Below, one piece after another: positions 32,415 through 40,577 of a stretch of 41,857 nt of DNA. Positions within the stretch are counted from its first letter, which is position 1; each line of letters starts with the position of its first letter. The stretch is from positions 1 through 41,857 of the forward strand of contig DVOQ01000079.1 of assembly GCA_018713485.1 (NCBI GenBank), given 5' to 3'. Made by a program: the position numbers and the translations under genes. The stretch comes from Candidatus Avisuccinivibrio pullicola (GTDB lineage: Bacteria > Pseudomonadota > Gammaproteobacteria > Enterobacterales > Succinivibrionaceae). The notes under the pieces are model-generated. The model was not told the DNA's origin and made no database searches. It saw only the letters and a program-made list of their open reading frames with translations.

Positions 32415-34706
32415 ATGAAAACACAGAACACCTTCCTTAGCGCATTCACCCGCGAACTGCGCATGCAGAAGCGTCTGCGCCATATCACGATCGGTGCCAC
32501 GATCGCGGGACTTATCATGGTCAGCGCTTTCCTTGTGACCCTCTATTACGTCAACCGCGTTTTCAACGATTCCTATAACGCGCACGTCACCGATTTCATA
32601 GACAAATTCTCCATCGCCGTCACGCGGCAGGTCGAAGGAGACATGAATGCCCTGAGCACCCTCTCGCTCTTTATGAATGACGTCAACAGCGTCAGCGACG
32701 AGGTGATCCGCAAGACGCAGCATTTAAACAATTTCGGTGTCATCGCCTACTGGGGCAAGGACGGGATCAATTATCACCTCAATATCAAGGGCGTGTGGAA
32801 AGATTCGCGTGCCAGCCATCTCCACCCCGAGCACAAAGCCGTCATTGACCGCGCTCTTGCCGGGGAGACCTGTATTTCAGCCCCCTTCCACTCCCTGTAC
32901 CTTGACGAGGATGTCATCGTCTATTCCTCCCCCGTGCTCTCGCATGACGGCAAGAGCGTGGTAGGTGCCGTCTCGATTTCCAAATACCTCTCCGCCTTTG
33001 AGCCTCTGGCCACCGAATTAGGGGCCGATTTAGAGCACGTGGGCCTCTTTCTCGCGGACGCCAGCGGCGTGCTCTTTGGCGAGAGTACCCACAGCGTCTT
33101 TACGAACTGTTCATTACAGAGTATCTGCGCTTTAAATCTCCTCAATCCCGAAGAGCAGACCATCGTGCAGGACGCCCTAAACGCCCACGAGCGCCTCACG
33201 CTGCACTTTACCTATGAGGGCGAGGACTACAATCTCTTTATCCGCCCCATCGGTATCAATGACTGGTCGGCCCTGGCTCTCGACAGTCCCGATTTCTCGA
33301 AGGCCCCCGTCTTCGGTTCCATCCGTACCGTCTTCTCGATGCTCATCGCCCTGTTCTTCGTGAGCATTCTCGTCAGTATCTTCGTCTATACCCTGCTCCG
33401 TGACGCCTTTATCCGGCAGATGGCCACCACTTATTACGATCCCGTAACCGGCGGCTACAATATGCGCAAGTTCCTGAACAACCTCTCCACGCGCTATCTC
33501 CATCACGGCGATCACACCTTTGTCTGCGTCAATATCAAGGATTTCCGCTATATCAACGATTACGCAGGTCACGACAATGCCGACATCCTCCTGAAGAGTC
33601 TTCACGATGCCCTGCTGTCCTCCGATAAGGTGCTGCTCTGCTGCCGCGATCACGCCGATCTCTTCTTTGCCCTGATCAACTCCGATAATGAAGAGGAAGT
33701 CCGCACCTTCCTCATCGACGTCTTCAACAAGGTCAGCAATGACTTCAAGGAGTATTTCACCCTCTTCCCAGTCATCTTCTACTCAGGCGCCGTAGTCATG
33801 CGCCGTGAGGATGATACCGATACCCTGACCCACAAGATGCGCTTCATGCAGCGTCAGATCCGCCCCTCCTACATTCCCACGGTGGTCTTCTATGACGAAA
33901 AGGCGCATTTGAGCGAGCTTAAGTACCGCAACATCGAGACCTATATGCGCGGTGCCCTCGCCAATCACGAGTTCAAGGTCTACCTGCAGCCCAAGTGCCC
34001 TCCCCACCGCACCGAGCCTACCGCCGCCGAGGCCCTCGTGCGCTGGGTCCGCCCCGACGGCTCACTGCTCTATCCCAATGACTTCATTCCCGTCTTTGAG
34101 AAGAACGGCTTCTGCATGGAGCTCGATCTCTATGTCCTCGAGGAAGTCTGCAAACAGGTCCGCATCTGGATCGACAAGGGCTATCCGCCCCTTCACGTCT
34201 CGGTCAATCAGTCCAAGCGCCTGCTCTTCCGCCCCGACTATCTTGACCGCGTCCGCGAGATGCTGCAGCGCTATGCCCTGCCCTCGCACACCATCGTCAT
34301 CGAAATTCTGGAAACCATTCTCGCCCAGGATATTGAGAGCCTCAGCACCTTCGTGCGCGAAATGCGTGACTGCGGCCTGGCCGTCTCCATGGACGACTTC
34401 GGTTCCGGTTATTCCTCGCTGAACATGATCTCCTCTCTCGATCTCGACGAGATCAAGTTCGACAAGGAATTCCTGCTTGAGTCCGATCCCGTCAAGAAGG
34501 CCAAGAACAAGCTCATCTTAAGTCAGATGTTAAGTCTCATCCGCACCTTCAACATCCGCACCGTCGTCGAAGGTGTCGAAACCGAGGAGGACGTGGACTT
34601 CCTCCAGAAAGAAGGCGTGGATCTGGCCCAGGGATATTACTTCAGCCGCCCCATCCCCATGGAGCAGTTTGAGGAACTCTACCTGAAACCCTCCTCGCGT
34701 ACCTGA
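32415..34706 (+). CDS. Second membrane c-di-GMP phosphodiesterase (EAL), paralogue of 27971-30409
   Basis: Same architecture as the gene at 27971, 763 residues: membrane helix (about 26-49), periplasmic Cache-like sensor, second helix (about 300-325), GGDEF-like domain, EAL domain (about 510-755). The GGDEF site is degenerate (CCRDHADLFFALI). The EAL domain is complete: EALVRW (about 536-541), SVNQSK, VIEILE, MDDFGSGYSSL (about 659), IKFD, VEGVE and LAQGYYFSRP. The two EAL domains are very similar while the sensor domains differ more, as expected of a duplication followed by sensor divergence. No Shine-Dalgarno is seen at the ATG. A hairpin follows the gene. Confidence 0.9.
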   Translation: MKTQNTFLSAFTRELRMQKRLRHITIGATIAGLIMVSAFLVTLYYVNRVFNDSYNAHVTDFIDKFSIAVTRQVEGDMNALSTLSLFMNDVNSVSDEVIRKTQHLNNFGVIAYWGKDGINYHLNIKGVWKDSRASHLHPEHKAVIDRALAGETCISAPFHSLYLDEDVIVYSSPVLSHDGKSVVGAVSISKYLSAFEPLATELGADLEHVGLFLADASGVLFGESTHSVFTNCSLQSICALNLLNPEEQTIVQDALNAHERLTLHFTYEGEDYNLFIRPIGINDWSALALDSPDFSKAPVFGSIRTVFSMLIALFFVSILVSIFVYTLLRDAFIRQMATTYYDPVTGGYNMRKFLNNLSTRYLHHGDHTFVCVNIKDFRYINDYAGHDNADILLKSLHDALLSSDKVLLCCRDHADLFFALINSDNEEEVRTFLIDVFNKVSNDFKEYFTLFPVIFYSGAVVMRREDDTDTLTHKMRFMQRQIRPSYIPTVVFYDEKAHLSELKYRNIETYMRGALANHEFKVYLQPKCPPHRTEPTAAEALVRWVRPDGSLLYPNDFIPVFEKNGFCMELDLYVLEEVCKQVRIWIDKGYPPLHVSVNQSKRLLFRPDYLDRVREMLQRYALPSHTIVIEILETILAQDIESLSTFVREMRDCGLAVSMDDFGSGYSSLNMISSLDLDEIKFDKEFLLESDPVKKAKNKLILSQMLSLIRTFNIRTVVEGVETEEDVDFLQKEGVDLAQGYYFSRPIPMEQFEELYLKPSSRT

Positions 34707-34769
34707 GTTCACCATGCTTACCCTGTAAATGATCTTTCCCGGGGCGGCAAAGTCACTTTGCACCCTTAA

Positions 34770-34788
34770 ACGCACCTTTTAGGTGCGT
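34770..34788. terminator. Hairpin after the second EAL gene
   Basis: A perfect 8-bp stem (34770-34777 with 34781-34788) with a TTT loop. No T tail on the plus strand, so efficiency is uncertain. It separates the EAL gene from the his promoter. Confidence 0.5.
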
Positions 34789-34844
34789 AAAAATCGCCTT
34801 ACTGTGATCAGAGTCGTACGGAAGGGGCACCATCCCCGCCTAAC

Positions 34845-34853
34845 TGTTATAAT
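34845..34853 (+). promoter_or_regulatory. Extended -10 promoter of the his genes
   Basis: TGT followed by a perfect TATAAT is an extended -10 element, about 53 bases before the hisG ATG. The -35 region is poor, as is usual for extended -10 promoters. No histidine-rich leader peptide or attenuator is visible between here and hisG. Confidence 0.6.
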
Positions 34854-34905
34854 TCAGCTCTGTCCCGCTTAGCGGGAAGTGATAACTAAACTTAGGATGA
34901 TCATC

Positions 34906-35820
34906 ATGGTAAATGAAAGCACCTCAGCCACGACCCGGCTGCGCATCGCCATTCAGAAATCCGGCCGTCTTACCGACGAGACCGAGCGTCTTTTTAAAAA
35001 CAGCGGTATCAAGATCACCGAGAGCCATGATCATCTCCTCGCCCATGCCGAGAATCTCCCCATCGACATCTTAAGAGTGCGCGACGACGATATCCCCGGC
35101 CTTGTCATGGATCACGTCGTGGACTTGGGTATCGTGGGAGAAAACGTCCTTGAGGAAACCACCATGCAGCGTGAGGTGGACGGTCTTTACACCGGCTACC
35201 GCCGCATCATGCAGTTAAATTACGGTGACTGCCGTCTTTCCGTCGCCATCCCCGCCGAAAAGGAGTGGCACGGTTTAAAGGATCTTGAAGGCCTTAAGAT
35301 CGCCACCACCTATCCCTTCCTCCTAAAGCGCAAGCTTACGGAAATCGGAGTTAACTTCAAAGCCGTGCTCCTGACCGGTTCCGTCGAGGTCGCCCCGCGC
35401 GCCGGCCTTGCCGACGCCATCTGCGACCTGGTCTGCACCGGAGCTACCCTACAGGCCAACGGCCTTAAGGAAGTGGAGACCATCTTTGAGTCGAAGGCAG
35501 TCCTCATTGCCCGCGATCAGGAGCTCTATCCTGAAAAGCAGGCCATTCTCGATCTCATCCTGCCGCGCATGCAGGGCGTGATGGCTGCGAGCGAGAGCAA
35601 ATACATCATGATGAATGCCCCGCGCGCCAAATTAGCCGAGATCACCGCCATTTTACCCGGTGCCGAGAACCCCTCCATCATCGAGTTAGAGGGATCTCCC
35701 GACCGTGTTGCCATGCACGTCGTCTCCCGCGAAAAGGTGTTCTGGGAGACCATGGAGGAATTAAGGCGCTTAGGTGCCACCTCCATCCTCGTGGTGCCCA
35801 TTGAGAAGATGCTGGGATAA
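34906..35820 (+). CDS. hisG: ATP phosphoribosyltransferase, long form
   Basis: It catalyses the first step of histidine synthesis, condensing ATP with PRPP, and is normally feedback-inhibited by histidine. I chose the ATG at 34906 (304 residues), which has TTAGGA eight bases upstream; the open frame reaches back to a GTG at 34879. The chain starts [13 protein letters not shown], continues with [12 protein letters not shown] and [27 protein letters not shown] (the PRPP-binding region), and has a C-terminal ~80-residue regulatory domain. It is therefore the long, HisZ-independent form, as in enterobacteria. It is followed after 4 bases by hisD, so the two are co-transcribed. Confidence 0.96.
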   Translation: MVNESTSATTRLRIAIQKSGRLTDETERLFKNSGIKITESHDHLLAHAENLPIDILRVRDDDIPGLVMDHVVDLGIVGENVLEETTMQREVDGLYTGYRRIMQLNYGDCRLSVAIPAEKEWHGLKDLEGLKIATTYPFLLKRKLTEIGVNFKAVLLTGSVEVAPRAGLADAICDLVCTGATLQANGLKEVETIFESKAVLIARDQELYPEKQAILDLILPRMQGVMAASESKYIMMNAPRAKLAEITAILPGAENPSIIELEGSPDRVAMHVVSREKVFWETMEELRRLGATSILVVPIEKMLG

Positions 35821-35824
35821 AGTC

Positions 35825-37114
35825 ATGGAAATCAAAGTCTGGAAAGCATTAAGCCCTGAGGAGCAGGAGGCGGTCCTAACTCGCCCCGCCCAGGGCGACA
35901 GCGCCCGTGTCGAGGGCATTGTCCGCGACATTATCGCCGCCATTCGTAAGGACGGAGACAGCGCTCTTAAGAATTACGTTCAAACCCTCGATCGCTATGA
36001 GGGCGCCCTGGAGCTTACAGGAGAGGAGATCCAAACCGCCTGTGAGCGTCTTGATCCCGCTCTTAAGGAAGCCATCGACAGGGCCTACGCCAATCTCTAC
36101 GCCTTCCACAAGGCCCAGGAGCCCTGCCACGCCCGCGTCGAGACCGTCCCCGGAATTATCTGCGAGTGCGCCTCGCACCCCATTGACGCCGTCGGCCTCT
36201 ATGTCCCGGGCGGCTCCGCCCCCTTAGTCTCCACCGCGCTGATGCTCTCGGTGCCCGCACAGATCGCAGGCTGCCCCGAGGTCATCCTCTGCTCGCCCCC
36301 GCCGGTCAGCGACGCCATCATCTACGCCGCGACCTTAGGCGGCGTGAAGCGCATTTTCGCCATGGGCGGCGCACACGCCATCGCTGCCATGGCCTATGGT
36401 ACAGAGTCGGTCCCCAAGGTCTTAAAGATCTTTGGCCCCGGCAATCAGTACGTGACCATGGCCAAGCGCCTCGTCGCCGATGATCCGCGCGGTTCCGCCA
36501 TCGATATGCCCGCAGGTCCCTCCGAGGTCCTCGTCATCGCCGATAAGCATGCCTGTCCTCAGCATATCGCCGCCGATCTGCTCTCCCAGGCAGAGCACGG
36601 CCCCGACTCCCAGGTGATCCTCCTCTCCGATGACCGTGAGGTGATCGAAAAGAGCCTCGTCTTTGTCGGGGAGTACTTAAAGACCCTGCCCCGTGCCGAG
36701 ATCGCCCGCAAGGCGCTCTCCAGGAGCACCGCGCTTCTCTGTGAGGACATGGATACCTGCGTGACGATTTCCAACCGCTACGCCCCCGAGCACCTTATCG
36801 TCGAGGTGGAGAACCCGCGCTCGCTCGTGCCCGTGCTGCGTAACGCAGGTTCCATCTTCTTAGGCGCCTACACCTCCGAGTCTTTAGGCGATTACGCGCA
36901 GGGCACCAACCATACCCTGCCCACCTACGGCTATGCCCATACCGCCTCTGCCCTGGGTACCGACGACTACCGCCGCCGCTACACCATCTCCGAGGCCACC
37001 CCTGACGGCTTCTTACGCATCGCCCCCGTGGTCAAGGTCTTAGCCGACGCCGAAGGCCTCGGTGCCCATAAGCTTGCCGTCACGGTCCGCGAGAAGACCC
37101 TCACCGGCAAATAG
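35825..37114 (+). CDS. hisD: Histidinol dehydrogenase
   Basis: It oxidises L-histidinol to L-histidine in two NAD-dependent steps, the last step of the pathway, as a zinc enzyme. The ATG at 35825 gives 429 residues, normal for the family; the frame reaches further back only inside hisG. Family blocks are visible: VGLYVPGGSAPLVSTALM, KIFGPGNQYVTMAKRLV, IDMPAGPSEVLVIAD, LLSQAEHGPDSQVIL (with the zinc-ligand Gln and His), and NRYAPEHLIVEVE with the catalytic Glu-His pair. Four bases separate it from hisG. A hairpin and 190 bases precede hisC. Confidence 0.96.
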   Translation: MEIKVWKALSPEEQEAVLTRPAQGDSARVEGIVRDIIAAIRKDGDSALKNYVQTLDRYEGALELTGEEIQTACERLDPALKEAIDRAYANLYAFHKAQEPCHARVETVPGIICECASHPIDAVGLYVPGGSAPLVSTALMLSVPAQIAGCPEVILCSPPPVSDAIIYAATLGGVKRIFAMGGAHAIAAMAYGTESVPKVLKIFGPGNQYVTMAKRLVADDPRGSAIDMPAGPSEVLVIADKHACPQHIAADLLSQAEHGPDSQVILLSDDREVIEKSLVFVGEYLKTLPRAEIARKALSRSTALLCEDMDTCVTISNRYAPEHLIVEVENPRSLVPVLRNAGSIFLGAYTSESLGDYAQGTNHTLPTYGYAHTASALGTDDYRRRYTISEATPDGFLRIAPVVKVLADAEGLGAHKLAVTVREKTLTGK

Positions 37115-37119
37115 CCTTA

Positions 37120-37143
37120 AGCGCCTGAGAACTCTCAGGCGCT
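37120..37143 (+). terminator. Hairpin between hisD and hisC
   Basis: A perfect 10-bp stem (37120-37129 with 37134-37143) and 4-base loop without T tail. It may partially terminate or mark an mRNA processing point. A TACAAT box near 37168 could start a second transcript for hisC. Confidence 0.5.
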
Positions 37144-37307
37144 AAGCCCGTAACAGGATAAAGGCATACAATAGATATAAAAACTCCGTCTAGGTGCTGC
37201 CATCGGACCTACATCAGTCCATGAGATCTAAGGGCCCGGCACAGTGAGGCAGCTTAGGCCCCCCTCTTCGGAGGTTACGGAGTACGACACAGATTAAAGG
37301 AGACAGC

Positions 37308-38390
37308 ATGGCCTTAGATATTCAGCAGTTAGCCTGCGCCCACGTCCGTGAGTTAGAGCCCTATCAGTCCGCCCGCCGCATTGGCGGTCACGGCCACACC
37401 TTCCTCAATGCCAACGAATCGCCCAGGAGCGAACTCTATTTCTTTAACAGCACCACGCTTAACCGTTACCCCGACTGCCAGCCTCTCGAGGTCGTGCAGG
37501 GCTATGCCGACTACGTGGGTCTGCGCCGTGACGAAGTCCTCGTCACCCGCGGCTCGGATGAGGCGATCGGTCTTATCGTGCGCACCTTCTGCGAGATTGG
37601 CGAGGGGATCGTGATCGCCCCTCCCACCTACGGTATGTACGCCATTGCCGCGCGCACCAACCGCGCTCAGGTCTTTGAGGCCGAGCGTGAGGCGGGCTTT
37701 AAGCTCTCCGCCCAGTGCCTCATTGACGCCTGCGATAAGGCTCCCTTTAAGGTCAAGGCGGTGTTCATCGACAGTCCTGCCAATCCCTTAGGCGAAATCT
37801 TCCCCCGCGAGGAGCTCCTGAAGTTACTTGAGGCTCTCCCTGAGACCCTGATTGTCATGGACGAGGCCTACATCGAGTTCTCATCCGCTGCCTCGTCTGT
37901 CGGGATCCTGCGCGAGCACCCCAACCTTATCGTGCTCCGTACCCTCTCCAAGGCCTTTGCCCTGGCCGGTATCCGCTGCGGCTTTGCCCTTGCGCACCCC
38001 GATATCGTCGCCCTCATGACCAAGGTTATCGATCCCTATCCCATCCCCGATCCCGTGGCCCAGATCGCCCGTCAGGCCGTGGCCCGCGGCGGTATCGAGC
38101 TCATGCGCGAGCGCGTTAAAGGTGCCAATGAGCGCCGCGAGACACTGCGCGGCCATCTTAAGTCCCTGCCCATTGTCGAGGAGATCTTCCCCTCGGAGGC
38201 CAACTTCCTTCTCGTGCGCTTTAAGGATGGACCTGCCGTCTTCGGGGCTCTGGCCCAGAAGGGGATCATTTTGCGCTCCTTTGAAAACCGCAAGGGCCTG
38301 CACAACTGCGTGCGCATCTCCATCGGCTCAGCTGAGGAGCTTGACGAGGTAATGCGTACTTTGACCGCGCTTGCCGGTGGCGAGGCCTAG
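37308..38390 (+). CDS. hisC: Histidinol-phosphate aminotransferase
   Basis: A PLP-dependent class I/II aminotransferase that converts imidazole acetol phosphate and glutamate to histidinol phosphate. It has 360 residues with AAAGGAG before the ATG. Family marks are FLNANESP near the start, RYPDCQPLEV, TRGSDEAIGLIVRTFCE, FIDSPANPLGE, VMDEAYIEF, and LRTLSKAFALAGIRCGFALA with the PLP-binding lysine, followed by FPSEANFLLVRF and NCVRISIG near the C-terminus. The 193-base gap from hisD and the 145-base gap to hisB are wider than in the compact enterobacterial operon. Confidence 0.95.
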   Translation: MALDIQQLACAHVRELEPYQSARRIGGHGHTFLNANESPRSELYFFNSTTLNRYPDCQPLEVVQGYADYVGLRRDEVLVTRGSDEAIGLIVRTFCEIGEGIVIAPPTYGMYAIAARTNRAQVFEAEREAGFKLSAQCLIDACDKAPFKVKAVFIDSPANPLGEIFPREELLKLLEALPETLIVMDEAYIEFSSAASSVGILREHPNLIVLRTLSKAFALAGIRCGFALAHPDIVALMTKVIDPYPIPDPVAQIARQAVARGGIELMRERVKGANERRETLRGHLKSLPIVEEIFPSEANFLLVRFKDGPAVFGALAQKGIILRSFENRKGLHNCVRISIGSAEELDEVMRTLTALAGGEA

Positions 38391-38535
38391 TGCCTTGCCT
38401 GAATCAGGTGCTGGACTGCCGGCACCGTGATGGAGGCGGACAGCAAAGAGGCCGAGATGCCTGAGAGTTCTGTGAAACCGAAAGGCTTCAGCCGGTTCGC
38501 CTTCCCGTATCTGCCCTGTATTTTCGGACCCTGTA

Positions 38536-39687
38536 ATGGCTAAAAAATATCTCTTTATTGACCGTGACGGCACGCTCGTCAAAGAGCCTGAGGATTATCA
38601 GGTCGACGCCCTCTCCAAGATTGCCTTAACCGAGGGCGCAATCCCTGCGCTGCTTAAGCTTAAGGACGCCGGTTATACCTTCGTGATGGTGAGCAATCAG
38701 GACGGTCTTGGTACCGCCTCCTTCCCCTTAGATACCTTTACCCACGCGCATGAGTTCATTTTGGACGTCTACGCCTCCCAGGGGATACATTTCGAGGAAG
38801 TGCTCATCTGCCCCCATAAGCCAGAAGATCACTGTGAGTGCCGTAAGCCCAAGCTCGGGATGGTTATGGGGTATCTCAAGGACACCGGCTGGGATCGCGC
38901 CGCCTCCGCCTTTATCGGCGACCGCGATACTGACCTTCAGATGGCGGACAATATGGGTATCCGCGGCTTTAAACTTAGCGAAACGTGCTCCTGGGAGGAC
39001 ATCGCTAAAGCCCTCACTACCCCCTGCCGTCAGGCACATGTCACGCGCAGAACCGGTGAGACCGACATTGACATCTTTGTCGATTTAGACCGCTCCGGCG
39101 GCTCCTCTTTTGAGACCGGCATGGGCTTTTTTGACCACATGCTAGATCAGATCGCCACCCATGGCGGCATCCACATGGAAGTGAAGGTTAAGGGCGATCT
39201 TAACGTTGATGAGCACCACTCCATCGAGGACACCGGTCTTGCCTTAGGTCAGGCGCTGCGTCAGGCTCTGGGAGATAAGCGCGGTATCGGGCGCTTCGGT
39301 TTCTGCCTGCCTATGGATGAGGTCTACGCCGCTGTCTTTGCCGATAAGCTCAACCAGGATAACGTCACCGTGGCTCTGGATATCTCGGGCCGTCCCCACG
39401 CTGACTTTGATTTACGTGCTTTAGACAGTGCCGCGGACGCCGATGGCCCTCATGCCACCTTAGAGGGTACCTTTAGCCGTCCCTATACCGGCACCATGCC
39501 CGTGCAGATGGTTCCGCACTTCTTTGAATCGCTTGCCATGGCGATGGGACTTACCCTGCACCTGTGCGTCACGGAGGGCAACTGTCACCATCAGGTCGAG
39601 GCGCTGTTTAAGGCCTTTGGCCGTGCCCTGCGTCAGGCGGTGCGCATTGAGAGCAGGGAGCTGCCCTCCTCCAAGGGCACTCTATAG
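38536..39687 (+). CDS. hisB: Bifunctional histidinol-phosphatase/imidazoleglycerol-phosphate dehydratase
   Basis: One protein with two pathway activities, 383 residues. The N-terminal half is a HAD phosphatase: YLFIDRDGTL with the nucleophile Asp, VSNQDGLG, a CPHKPEDHCECRKPK zinc-binding loop and FIGDRDTDLQMA. The C-terminal half from about residue 168 is the dehydratase: TGMGFFDHMLDQIATHGG, NVDEHHSIEDTGLALGQAL and NCHHQVEALFKAFGRALRQA, with metal-binding histidines. The fused form is characteristic of gammaproteobacteria, supporting the lineage call. No clear Shine-Dalgarno is seen. No hisH, hisA, hisF or hisI follows, unlike the enterobacterial order. Confidence 0.96.
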   Translation: MAKKYLFIDRDGTLVKEPEDYQVDALSKIALTEGAIPALLKLKDAGYTFVMVSNQDGLGTASFPLDTFTHAHEFILDVYASQGIHFEEVLICPHKPEDHCECRKPKLGMVMGYLKDTGWDRAASAFIGDRDTDLQMADNMGIRGFKLSETCSWEDIAKALTTPCRQAHVTRRTGETDIDIFVDLDRSGGSSFETGMGFFDHMLDQIATHGGIHMEVKVKGDLNVDEHHSIEDTGLALGQALRQALGDKRGIGRFGFCLPMDEVYAAVFADKLNQDNVTVALDISGRPHADFDLRALDSAADADGPHATLEGTFSRPYTGTMPVQMVPHFFESLAMAMGLTLHLCVTEGNCHHQVEALFKAFGRALRQAVRIESRELPSSKGTL

Positions 39688-39696
39688 GGACTAATG

Positions 39697-39728
39697 TAGC
39701 GCTGAGCGTTGATCTACGCTCTGCGCTA
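39697..39728 (+). terminator. Hairpin ending the his transcript
   Basis: A 13-position stem (39697-39709 with 39716-39728) with one T-T mismatch and a 6-base loop, ten bases after the hisB stop. There is no T tail. It supports hisB being the last gene of this his cluster. Confidence 0.6.
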
Positions 39729-39871
39729 ACCTGCTCCAGTGCACGGATCAGCTTAAAGCAGGATTGAATAAGTTGCCCCTTCTAGTGCTCCCTCTATCCT
39801 GCAAAGGAGTATCCTGTCATACAGGACATTTACCTCCTGTAACAGTCCTACTATTTAAAGAAGGAGCTGAC

Positions 39872-40255
39872 ATGCGCACTCTTAATACACTGCTCTCAGT
39901 CATGGGCTTAAGCGCCCTGATCGCTCTCCCCGTAGCGGACGCCACGGATTACACCTACCTTGAGATGTCCGGCAAGCTGACCCTTACCCAAGTCTATCCC
40001 AACAATCCTGAGTATTACCAGGTGGATATCTTCACCTCGACCGCTGACGGCAATACCTGTGAGTACAGCGGCAAGGGCTACCTTGCCAATAACATCCTCT
40101 CCTGCGTATCGGACGATGATAGTGGTAGCGATGTCTACATTGAGGTGATCGCCCCTGAGGTACTGCGGGTTATCAATATGCCGGCAGAAAACTGCGGTCT
40201 TAAAGCCGTTGCGACAGGGTTTTACGCGCTGTTTCCGGCGCAAAATGTTCAATAA
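39872..40255 (+). CDS. Small exported protein of unknown function (127 residues)
   Basis: I do not recognise it. The ATG at 39872 has AAGGAG nine bases upstream and begins a signal peptide (MRTLNTLLSVMGLSALIALP, cleavage near VADA). The mature ~100 residues have three cysteines, are acidic and rich in Tyr, Thr and Val (TYLEMSGKLTLTQVYP, VDIFTSTADGNTCEYSG), and look like a small beta-rich periplasmic or secreted domain. An upstream in-frame TTG at 39764 gives an implausible N-terminus. It stands between the his genes and the Fic gene without obvious partner. Confidence 0.6.
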   Translation: MRTLNTLLSVMGLSALIALPVADATDYTYLEMSGKLTLTQVYPNNPEYYQVDIFTSTADGNTCEYSGKGYLANNILSCVSDDDSGSDVYIEVIAPEVLRVINMPAENCGLKAVATGFYALFPAQNVQ

Positions 40256-40577
40256 ACAAAAAATTTACCAAGCAGTAAGAAAAAGCTTAGGAGAGTTTAG
40301 CGAAACAGTTGCCTGCAGAGAAAACACAGGCACCAGAGCTACTGACTCAAGTGCCTGATACATGGTGAGTTAAATACAGATTATCCACATATCTTACATA
40401 CCAGAGTTTATTTCCTTTCCATACTCTGGAAGTAAATAATACTTAGCTAAGTTTAGTACTTATCGGTCAAACAATCAACAATTTATTGAGCAATAGCCTT
40501 AATTTCTAAATATTTGATATCTGAAAATATCCGACTGTATCCCAGACCTCTTAGTGATCTCACGTGGCAGCATGACC
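40256..40577. other. AT-rich intergenic region before the Fic gene 3' end
   Basis: About 320 bases, clearly more AT-rich than the his region, with no convincing gene, strong hairpin or RNA. It marks the change from backbone to the accessory Fic/IS segment. Confidence 0.45.

Noticed and set aside
32415..32417. GTG at 32354 as the true start of the second EAL gene
   Set aside because: It is in a different frame from the EAL gene and stops after eight codons.
34707..34905. Histidine attenuator upstream of hisG
   Set aside because: The hairpin at 34770-34788 precedes the promoter box, and the short frame from the ATG near 34726 contains no histidine codons.
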